Assembly: GCA_030562195.1 (NCBI GenBank)
Contig: JAUJPP010000003.1
Span: forward strand, 46,878,602 to 46,942,601
Length of the DNA: 64,000 nt
Origin: Nipponacmea schrenckii
Lineage: Eukaryota > Mollusca > Gastropoda > Lottiidae
Direction: 5' to 3'
Shown: positions 30,501-42,500 of the stretch, one piece after another
Layout: each line of letters opens with the position of its first letter
Numbering within the stretch: the stretch's first letter is position 1
Translations under genes and position numbers: made by a program
Notes under the pieces: generated by a model
Seen by the model: only the letters and a program-made list of their open reading frames with translations
Told to the model about the DNA's origin: nothing
Database searches by the model: none

Positions 30501-33500
30501 AATATTGCATCCTGATCTGAAATCTGCCTATTCTGCCTTTCATGACTTTTTAAAAATGCCCTGTAAGATGGTAATCTGAAGTTAGTGTAGATTGACATGT
30601 TTTGTATACCAGGTGATATTAGATTAGATCTGTATGACCCAGGGATATCACCCAGTGTAACATATCCCTCCTTTATTGACCTCTTGGGTGCATCTCTTGA
30701 TATCACCAACTGTAATTCATCCTGTAATATAATGATCTGACTTCTAGTTGAACAGATGACCTGTTAGATTATTCTCAGTATTGGTCACATTCCCTTGGCT
30801 CAGATTTTGAAATAAGAACACTTGTTCAATTTTCAATTGAAAGAAGTTGCAATGAAATCTTTTGACTTATGATCATAATCTTGCAATGTACCGAATTTTA
30901 AGATATTGCATGTTTAGTGATGTTCTGTTCTGGAAAAATTAAGAGTCAATGGTTGTTTTTGGTGTTCATATATTTGTACAATGGTACTCAAGCTTTTTTG
31001 ACTACTGACCTAATAAGAAATAGGTTAATGGTAATGTTTATAAAATAAGATTATTATATATCTTGATAAAACCCTGGTCAGATGTGATAGTATGATTTAT
31101 TATACCACCTAGTGTAATATGATTCAAGTTTATTTGATCAACACTATTTCAACTTTATCTTTTCTTAAAGGGAGTTATATGTTAATATGTATTTCAATAC
31201 TGGTATCTAGTCATATCTTTTGTCATTGTGGGACAAATAATAAAGATTGTATTCATATGATTATTTGATAATTTACTCTGATTGTCACTACAATTCTGGA
31301 AAAAATAAAAAAGATATTATGACAGTTTGAAATTTTATAGGAACAAGTTGGAATTTTTAAGGTTTATGGCAGTTGATTTGATTAAGTGTTTCTTTATTTT
31401 TGTATATAGTGATCTAAAAATTGTTGCCTTCATTAAAAAGAATTTCTTTAAGAGATACAGGGTGTGGTGAAAGGGATCAGAATTAATCCCTCAGTTATAA
31501 AATAAACAAAAGTCTCAGATGATATCACTGTAGGTAAATAATTCATTTAATATGAATACTTAAATAACATTCAGACATTATAATATCCCTCTTTTTCTAC
31601 ATTAACATTAGGAATGTCCTGGAATTTTTCAGTGTTCTATTTTCCCATTGGTGAGGTTCTGGTAGACACTGCCAGATCTAATGACAATTTGAAAATTATA
31701 ACACTTCCTGTTTGAATTTAACAAATGGCTTTGACACTAATTTGCATATTTTCATATTTGAATAATTTTGAATTTTAACAGCCAACATACTCAAAAAGGT
31801 TTATTATTGTATATTGTTATTCAGTTAGATTGTAAATAATGCAGATGAAAGACGACCTGATAAAACATTTAAATCATCATTACTTCAAGTAGTATTAATA
31901 ACTATTTAGGTTTAATCTAGGAAATTGCTGATTGCTGATGTCAGCAAGTTTGTGTTCAATTGGACAAAACAAATTGATAAACAAGGTGGAACAAAGTTTT
32001 ACAAAAAGCAGGTGTAGGCAGATCAATATGAAATTGACATAATCTGGACCTGTACCGTGCCAAACAAAATCAGTTCAGAACTGACCGATCAAGTGTCACA
32101 ATTATAAATTGTATTTTATGAGCTTGTCAACTAGGATTTTAGTTTTTTAAAGATTTTTGTTTTAAAATTAATTGTTGGATACATGCAGAAATCTTATGCT
32201 CAATGTTTTATGTCACTCTCAATTGGTTATATGTAAATTTCAATTCTTCTGTATTTGAAACAGGCCATGATGTGTCAGTGATGATAGAAGGAAGAATTCA
32301 ATACCTATTTTAATTATCACTTTCTCTGCATCATCTTCTTTCATATTCAAGGTTAGATATCACATATAATGTGTTTGTGAAAGTTGTATGATAACTATGT
32401 ATATGTTTTAAAATGCCCCTCTCTATCAGTAAGGAACTAGTTCGTATTTCGACTTTGGCGAAAACGTATTGTAATCGTTCGGATTATTTTATTTTTTTTT
32501 TTTTTTGTAATTCTTGGATGAGTTTGCAGACAAACTGGTAAAAGGTGCAGAAATTCTAAATCTACAGTTGATCTTAGAATGATTTCTATTATCAAATAAA
32601 GCAAAACCGGAAGTTCTATCTCTGACAGGAAGTGAGAACCGGAAGTTCAGGTTTTTTTGCTTTAGCAAGTTTATTTTCAGTTCGATTTTGACCGGATTTT
32701 CAGATTTGAAAACTTCAATGTATTTGTCAACTAACAATTATAGGTTTTATGCAATTAGGTTAAATATTTTACCCACGATTTGCAATTCAATATTCAAGGG
32801 TCATCGGCAAAAATTTCAGACCGTGATTTCTCCTTTAATATAAATGGTAAAATTTTGAAACTTTACCAGTTGATAGGCGATATGATTATAATTTTTGAAA
32901 AAATGTGAAAAAAAAAATTCCACTTCCGGTTTAGCCTCAAATGACGTAATTACGTAACTTCCGGTCTATAACTGCTAGGTGAAAAGTGAAAACTGTTTTA
33001 TAAATAACTTGTCAATAGTAATTGATTTGACCTAAATAATTAGGTCAAGCTGCCATATCGGCCGCCATTTTGAATTTTCGTTACAATTCTTAAATCCGAA
33101 ATTCAGACACTACTGATAGACCGATTTTGATGAAATTTAGCACATAGATACAATGGATCATTATCTACCTTTTCTTGGAGACCGATTTTCAAATTTCGTA
33201 TTTTCTTTCGAATTATTTAAATTTCGATTTTTTCAAAGTTAGGTCACTTTAACGGGTACGGACGGTGTGACCCACTTAATCTATGACCTTGAAAATTAGG
33301 TCAAATAATATTCAATAAATTGTCTACGAGTAGATATTTTTTAATTTGGCTTACTTAAAAAATTCATAGAGATAAGTGTACTTAAATACAGCAAAAATTG
33401 ATAATTTTCATATTTTCGCCTTCATTAACCGTTACGGAAGGTGTGACCTAATTATTTAATGACTTTGAAAACTAGGTCAAATGATATTCAATATATTGTC

Positions 33501-36500
33501 TAGATGTAGGTAATTGCAAATTTAGCCTACATAATATTTTAAGGCTCTCGAAATACGTTCATAATTGTAAGCAATTCTAGTTTTTATTTGCCCCCTTAAA
33601 GTGTGGCATGTATAATGTATGTGGACAAGATATAAGTTATATTTTATATGACAAGGTGACATTCATTATTATTAATAAGCCTATGAAGACTGTATCATAA
33701 GTGATATTATACATGCTATATATTTACATGTTTGTTGTCATGCAAGACACATAAATCTCCAAAACTATTATAATATTCTACATATAGAAGATTATATAAG
33801 AAAACCTAATTGCATTTAAAAAGCATTTGAATATGCTAATGAAGTCACACAACGCACATCTAAGCAATGTATATTATATTAACTGAATATTATGTATGTT
33901 GAACAGTAATTTAAAGAAAATATATATTTGTAATATGATAAACAAAAAGGTCAAAACTGAAACCACATTGAAGCCTCAAGGTTATTTTTTCTAACTGCTG
34001 ACAGAAACAAAATAAACACTAGATGTCACATATTACCCTACTAGCATCTCTTATAATGGTTTAACATTAATTTTAAATATCTGTGCTGAAACAGCATAGT
34101 TAGTGTAAGTGTTAGAATGGGTTGGCCTTGCTAAGTATATAAAGTTCTATATGAAATCCTATATGATATATTTATCTAATTACCTGATGAAACTCTCAGT
34201 AAAAGATAGCACTTAAAACTTTTGTCATTAACAGAGCATATTATACCAGTAATGTCCTAATGTAACAGTATGATAACTACATGGTGCTTTTTAATTTGTA
34301 GAACTGTATGTCAATTTTAATTCTGAAAAGTATTATATATAGCTTATGAAATAAGAATACATGTAATATATTTGTACTTATTTCATTTAGGTCCTCTAAG
34401 AGTATTTCTTGTCATATTACACAATTATTTATATTTGTAACAATGTGCTGTGGTATATCTATTAATTTTATTTCTAAATACTCTGTTGTATATTTTCCAG
34501 GTGGTTTGATGTACTAATACAATATCCACGAATAAATAAATCTATTATTAAACCAAGGCGTAAACCACCATTAAGTAACAAAGAAAATATTCAGGTATTA
34601 TATTACATATTATATATTATGGCAATATGATATCAATGCCAAGTTACAACATTGGTCTATAGGCATATATCAAAGAAGCCTTCAAGAAACTCGTTTTATA
34701 GAAGGGGGTAGACGTGCAGACATTTTGTTTTATTTTCTGTTCTATTGTAATAAAGATTACACAATTTAAATAATAGACAACACAATAATGTCTGATTTCT
34801 GATTTTTCAGCCATCAACTAGCAGATTTGAAATTGAAAAAGTGAAAAATCAGTTGCCATCTTTTTCCACATATCGCGGTGTTCGTAGCTTGAAACATAAA
34901 TATGATAAAAACTATCAGGATGGTTTGAGAAAGAGCAGTAGTTTACATGATCTATCAACAGAAGATAAAGAATTAGGTGGAGACCTTGTCACTAGTAAAT
35001 ATCTCAGCTGCTCTGGTGATAATCTAAACTATTTTCGTAATTCTGATTCTGAGCATCCACTCAGCAGACGTTCAGAAATTCTATCCAATCCAAACTATTC
35101 CAATCCATATTTTACAATTCCAAGAACTGTATGGCATCATTCTGGAAGGATTTCCAATAAATCTGTTTTGTCATCTACACCTTACACCAGTACACCATCT
35201 CCAAGCATCAATCTACAGAGCACACTACACCGAGCAGCACAAGATGACGCAAAATCAAGAAGTAAAAGTGTATCAGCCATTGATAGGTCAAGAGCACATC
35301 GTGAGAGATCAACAAGCCTGAAAGATTTTCCAACTACATTATCCTTACCGAGAGATAGTCATGAGGATTCTCTAAGATCTGTTGTATCATCAGGAATAGA
35401 AAACTCTCAAATAGACTCACCTAGAGATGATGATACTGAAAGCAATGAAACAGATGAATTAAAGGTAAATGAGATATTTTAGTGCTATTTATTTTTTAAA
35501 TAGACTATTTATATAATAATGAAAAAGTTTTTATCAATTCATTGAAGCGTAATTTTTTCGCTCGATTCGTGTCTTGATTCAAATGGAAAAAAAGAAAAAT
35601 TTATATTAAAATTTGAATCTATCTTGGTACATTTTTCTCAGTATTTTTTGCTTCCCTTGCATCCAACAATCCAGCATCCAATGTTTATTTCAGCTTGCTC
35701 TTTCCCCAGCTAAATAACAATTATCTAATTTTTTGAGTATTATTTTTAAGAACTATTATAATTGTTGATGGAAATTGAGTGAATGTTTTAACAGAATGAC
35801 TCGAAAATCAATGACATGACTAGACATTAGTTTGTACTGTATAATAATTGTTAAATTAAAATGTAACCTGTATTTTAGATGGCACGAAGTACAGAATTAA
35901 ATTCAGCTGGCCGTTCTAACACTAATGTTCAACCCCTCCCTGACCAATCCAATTCTATTTTTGAGGCAAGTATAAATACAAGTCCTTTCATATCTGCAAG
36001 AGCTCTTATTTTTAAAAAGGTTTTTGAAAATAAGGGGCACATGTAACAAATGTGAACACAGTAAGCATTGAAGGCATGTCTTGTATCCACCCTTTGCACC
36101 CTGCTTGCATGCACCTTTGTAAAATGTATATAATTCTGACAGGAAAATTAGAAAATGTTTTTGTCAAGCAGTTACTCAAGCTGAAAGATGTTCAGCTGAA
36201 AGAATGAGTTGAAAAATATTTACTCCAAATACATGTATGTGATTAAATGTATTGTGTAAATACCCAGAAGTACAGAAAATACATTGCTAAAGAATATGAA
36301 AGCCCTGTTAAATATTAGATATTTATGACATACTTTTCTAATGTTTTACTGATCAAAGCCTTCAATGATAGAATATAATCTGCAACATTTGGGTATTTGT
36401 CAACAACAATGAAATTAGGAACAAAATACATAAATTGCATGTGAATGTGTTTTGCAATTTTAAGCATGTGTGTGTTCTTACTATAACACTATTCATATAT

Positions 36501-39500
36501 TATTAAAAAGACTATACTTGGCTTCAGACCATATTTTAAAGATCTGTGGAAAGTAAAACGGTATTATGATTGTAGGATTTGGTCTACATGAAGAAAGGGT
36601 GGTTAATCAAGCTGGGAAAATCAGAAAGGGTAATTATCTTTTTGCTCTGGTTTCTCCTTTAAGAAATGGCATGCAATTGAAATCTAATAAAAGAATGAGA
36701 TTTTGAATGCACTGGTTTTGGAATTGTGTTACCATCATTAGTTCTAAGTGAATTATGATAGTGAATTATGATAGTTATAGAAATAATAGATGAGTATCTT
36801 GGTTACAAAGATTTATATTGCATAACAAAATTAATTTATAACACTAACAATGATAACAATGTAAGGGCAGACTGATGGAAACCTGTGACAGGTAAAAAAG
36901 TAGGGGAATTAATAAACATTTTATTCCTTGTCTCTTCACACATTCCTATTTAATGATTTTCCAGGATGTGAAGAAACATTGGTTTGTATTAGCTGGTAAT
37001 TCATTACACTATTATAAAGATGCCAAGGCAGAAGATGCTAATAATCTGGATGGCAGAATTGATCTGTCCACTTGTTACGAAGTTTCAGAAGTCAATCTTC
37101 CTAGAAATTACGGTCTTAAAATTAAGGTATGTTTATAGGTTTAAAACAAGTCTTTTTTAGGCCGTACAAAGTAAATTGTCTGTTTTACAGGCCCCGCGCT
37201 CTCCGGTAAAATACCCCGCGCTCCAAAACTATTTATTGACATTTTGGAATAATTAATAAATAATGCGCGCGCGTCTCCAAAATTGTGTGTAAAATAGAGT
37301 TATTTCCCCGTTCCCGAAAATATTTTTTACCATAATTATCTCCCTTGACGTTTAACGAAAACCGAAAGTAGCTTAGAATGCTTTTTTCATCACCGATAAA
37401 AAGATTTTCTTCTACAACTTTAAACTGAAATTGATTCTGATACAATTTAAAGTTCGAAAATACAATTATTTGCTCAAGGAAGCACAATTATGAAAATTAT
37501 TCACACTTTCGTGAGGACAATCCAAACATTAAATTAATCTTAATCTTGATGATTTCGTTTCTGGATAATAATGGTGGAACAAATCGAGAACCGTTACAAT
37601 TACAAGTAAAAGAATGCACCGGGTTTTTTTTCTGCCATTGATTTGAAAAAGTTAATATTTGTGGAAAAATTGAAACGAATACAAGAAAATACGAATTTTA
37701 TACGTTCGAATACGATCGATTTTCTCATTATTGGTATCACTCAACACATACCGCTTTTCTCAAGTTAAAACCGGAAGTACTCCATTAGTATGAGTTATCG
37801 AAATGAAACGAAGCGGAGTTTTATGTCCTACTTTTCTGCACGAGTTATCGAAAAATCGGCATTTGTAACATAATTATTAAAATAGAAGTTCGATCTAATC
37901 AGATTGTTTTGTTCTTGCCATGTGATGTATGACAATTTGTTCCAAAATTTCCAATAATAATAATTTTTACCACACAATGGCATTTTAAAATACAGTTTAT
38001 AGATGGATAGAAATGGATTAGTACTGTAGTAGAATAACATTGTCTTGACATCATATTATCAGCCCTGTTGCACCCTAAGTGCATCATTGTCAGAGGTAGT
38101 AAATATGTTGGAATGATTATGTTTATGTGAAGTTAAAGGTAAAAAGGTTCTGTTATTTCTATCAACTAATATCATTCAAACTCTAAAAACATCTGATAGT
38201 TGCTTCTGAATGGGGATTTAAATCTATTTTTTAAATTTGTAGAAATAAATAATAAATAGCTTCGCTCGCTCCGATTTTTTCTGGTGCCAAATTTAAAAAA
38301 GCGCTTATAAATAATAAATAATAAATTCGCCCTCTCGCCCCATTTTAAAAAAAAAAAAGGCCTGTAAAACAGACAATTTACTTTGTACGGCCTTACAAAA
38401 CCAGAAAATTACAAGGCAACAATGTTAAAATTTAAGTAAGTGAATTTGGTCAATAACCATTTCTGGGTGCACTAATAACTGATTTTAAAGCTTTGGTCTT
38501 TAAATACAAACATGTTAATTTAATTTATTCTTAATTTAATGATAAAAGTGTGTTGCCTGAATGTTTACTGATACAAAAAGACAGATTAACAACAATCTGA
38601 TTGTGTATTGTAGACAGGAAATGGAGAATATCAGCTGGCGGCTATGACGTCTGGGATTCGCAACAATTGGATGAAAGCTTTAAGATTATGTATGGACCTT
38701 CACAACTCTGGAGCCAAACAGAAATATGCTTCTTCTTTAACTGGTAAAGCTTTAATGGGTCTTACGACTCGAGCAGTTGATGATTTTGACGTCAACAATG
38801 CTTCAGGCAGCACTCAAGCTGTCACAAACCCTTCTGGCGAAACCGCATTTCAACTGGTGGCCAGACGAGATGCTAATAAAAGAGACTCAGTTAAAAATAC
38901 CAGACGCCATCATTCTGATGTCAATCCTGGAAATGTCAGTAAAGTTCTGTCTGTCACAGAATTCTGTGGTGCTTTGGATATGGCTAATCTGAACATGTCA
39001 TCTTCCTCTACAGTTAGTAATGAAAGTCAAACAGGAACAGCTAGCTCAAGTAGAACCAGCTCTGTTTCTGAGGTAGGAGATGAGGACCGAACACGATCCA
39101 AAGTTCCCCGCCATCATGGTAGCACCAGCAGTCAAGATTCATTATCCTGGTCACAATCATCAGGATCTGTTAGAAGATATGTAGAAGGTAGTGATGAGTT
39201 ACAAGCTGATCATCCACGTAGATCTAAACAAAATATGTCGAGTGATGTTAAGAGAGAAGAAGGCAGAAGAGATAAGTTACGGAGAGGAAAGTCACCAAGC
39301 GCCAGAATTAAAGAGAAGTCACGATCCGCGAAATCACCAAGACTTCATTCACCGCCACCTGTTGAAGGATTTAGTTACAGTTTACCTGAACCAAAAACTT
39401 TGATTGGATCTGATGATGACATCACTCAGGTAAATTGCTCTTTATATATAACCTATGTTATCCCTAAAAGATATACAAATATTCATTTTGAAAAATATAA

Positions 39501-42500
39501 AGGTAATAGTACTAATGGACCTGTATTCACATTGAATGCAAGGATCATAATGCAAATAACTGTTGAAGGATGGCAATTTAATGATATGATTTTTGCTCGT
39601 GGAATAAGAGGAGGAGGTGTGAAAAATCATCAATGTGGCAAATTAAGGCAATGACTCAATGCTTACAAAAAATTCTGCCTAATGTGCCTTGTTTTGCTTT
39701 CAATATTGCTGTTTCCTGAAGAGTATGTTATGTTATTATTGTGTATTTCTTATCTCTGATTGCAGGAATTATATCATGATGCTATGGAGACACCTGATGA
39801 AGTTGATGGTGCAGGAGAGAAAATTAAAGATGGTATGCTGGTAGAATTACTGGAGACTGAGGTATTTTGATTACTTTCATAGCAAGGTGCAAAACAAAAG
39901 GTTTACTTTTATTTTATTTCAAATAATATGTACTTGAATGTTAATTATTAAAATCTCGATGCAAAATATGTTATATCAAATTTACTTACAGGTTCAATCA
40001 TTAAAAGTAAGTTTAGACGATAAAGAAGAAGAATTAGTCAAAATGCAAGAAGCTAACCAAGATTTGAAAAATCGTCTTCAAACAACCGATTCAGAGGTTT
40101 GTTGATTTTCTTCTACTTACATGATAGATAAGATGAAGTCAAAAACTTTCAGTTACTACAGACTAGGATGATTGAGGTTACCTTCGAAGAACAGGAAACA
40201 AATATTGATTTGTAATTTGATATGATTGAAGATTGTATATTAGTGATTGATTGAGATGGGAATATTAAATGATATAGAAAAGATTAGTAAGAACTAAAGA
40301 GGATTATAACAATCCTAAGAAAGTACTATGAAAACTAAGTCTCAAGATAAAGATGTTTGAGATGATTGTCCTCTCATTTGAACTAGTGTGAAGGTGTGTG
40401 TGACGAGTGGAATGGGAAGAGTAGATGGTATTTGACGGGCTATCTGAAAATGTGTAAAGGTTAACTTATATAGAATAGAATAAATTTGATAGTTTGAAAT
40501 TTACTTAATTTGACAAAAAAATATGTTGTATTATAGGTGTCATTAGACAGATGGAACAGCAGTAAACAACTGGAATCTTCTCAGGTACTGTTCAATATAT
40601 TTATCTTTGATTATTTTTTTAACTACAAAGGAATTGGGTGAAAAATTCTTCTCAGGGTTTCCATTCCCTTCCATGGCAGTGATATACAAAATAATGTTTA
40701 CAATTCTGGCTAGTTCTTTATTATGTTTCTTATTTTCTAGTTACAAGGAATGAAAAGACAGATGAAAGATTCCAAAGATGCTATACAAAGACAGAAAAAT
40801 GAGATTGATAATTTAAAATCTAAATTAGATATGTCTGTTTCAAAACTTACTGGTACCGAGAAGGCATTGTCTGAGGCCTTAAAGGAACTAAAACAAGAAA
40901 AAGAACGGTTCCTGAAGTTGACTAATGAATGGAATCGCAGAATTAGAACGCTTGAAGGACAATTGAAAGACACTTCATACAAATTAGAGCGTAATAAAGA
41001 AAATCTTGTGAGTAAAGAACGAGAGTGTCGTAGATTGGAATCTGACATGAAAGGTGCCCTACAGAAAACCCGGGAATATGAACGTGAGATTTTGAAATTG
41101 AAAGCTGTGGAACATGAATATCGGGTTTTAAAAGAAAAATTTGATGACAAGGAACATGATATTGTGTCTTTACAAAGTCAGTTACGTGACCGTGAGGCTC
41201 ATTGTAAAAAACTGGAGTCTGAACTTGAAGAATTAGAAAAATCAAATTCTAATGAACAAGATGCTTTGGAAAATCATATAGAGGAACTCCAATCTAAATT
41301 GTGCGCTGCACATCAAAGACAGACCACAATGACTGACTCAATAACAAACAATATGGCAGGTATTCTGGATGAAAAAAACGACATTATATCGCAGCTTGAG
41401 GAAAAACTGAGAGAACGTGAACTTAGAATTGGAGACATGACGGAGGAACTACAAGCAGAATTGAGTGAGAATGCAGATCTTAGCAACAATATTGATATAT
41501 TGCATGAAGAGAAACAGGAACTAATCCAGAAAATAGAAAGACTTCAAACTGTTCAATCCAAACTTGTCAAACTGGAATCGGAAAATACTTCATTGAAGAA
41601 AATTATAGAGGAATTGAAAAAAGGAAGTGGAAAATCCACTAGCAATGCAGATGTGATAGAAAAAGAAAAGCTCCAGAAAACCATCCAAGATTTGAATCAA
41701 CAAGTACAAACACTACAACTACAGCTGATTGAGAAATTTGAAGTGATTGATCGTCAAACTGAATCAGTTGGTTCTTCAGGACATCTAGACAGCCAGGAAT
41801 TACTCCATACTGTTTTACAGGTTGATTCAGAACTCAAAGATGTCAACTCCATGCTGCTCAGTTTACGACAAAAGTTTGATGCTTTTTTATCTACACAACA
41901 AGGAGAAAATTTGTCAAAAATTATTTCATTAGCAGATATGATTGAAGATATTGGGCGTAAATGTCAAGGAGTCCAAGATGTTTTACAACAGGTTCCTGAG
42001 TCACCTCCATTGTCACCAGTTTCATCATCTTCACCAGAATACGCTCACCATGTTACTGTGGATGCCAAATCTAACCCAGCAGAGATTCTCTCAGAATATA
42101 AGGGATTGAAGAATAAATTTGATTGTGCTGTGACAGAGTTGAAGAAACTAAGAAAAGAAGTGACAAATGTGTACAGTAATTATGATCAATTGGAAAAGGA
42201 TGATAAAATGATGAAATCTCAAGTTCGTGATATGGAACAAGCTTACAAAACCCAACTGGAATCCATGATGTCCAGAGTTGAATCTTTAACAACCAAATTA
42301 GACCAACTAAAGAATCCAGGAACACCCTCTAAAGCCAAGCCTATCAAGTCTTCTAATCTTGATTTGTTTGGCCTTTCAAATCAAATAGAAAAACTTCTAG
42401 ATGAATTAGACAGTAAGTTTGCTGAGGTTGAACAAAATATATCACTGACTACTTCAACAAAACCATCTTCAAAACAATCACGCATGTCTGTTTCATCCAA

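Larger units (their letters stand above)
27246..34500 (+). other. MPRIP intron 4 (7.3 kb)
   Basis: A GT-AG intron. It contains the second 1.1 kb repeat (32443-33570), a direct duplication of about 30 bp around 28917-28974 (TAGTATATCAAATAAACATA twice), and two coding-like pieces described separately (29807-29983 on + and 30344-30721 on -). The rest is AT-rich with nothing recognisable. Confidence 0.8.

Noticed and set aside
32489..32737. 82- and 62-codon minus-strand frames in both 1.1-kb repeats, ending in poly-Lys
   Set aside because: The poly-Lys is the poly-T tract; the frames are short, and the second copy differs by changes with no sign of protein constraint.
39430..39654. Extension of exon 10 by 75 codons
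   Set aside because: The exon ends at a good donor (CAG|GTAAAT), and the next exon continues in phase; the extension is intron sequence.
40737..41245. Long minus-strand frames opposite exon 14 (137 and 100 codons, and others to 42980)
   Set aside because: Shadows of the Lys/Glu-rich coiled-coil coding strand.
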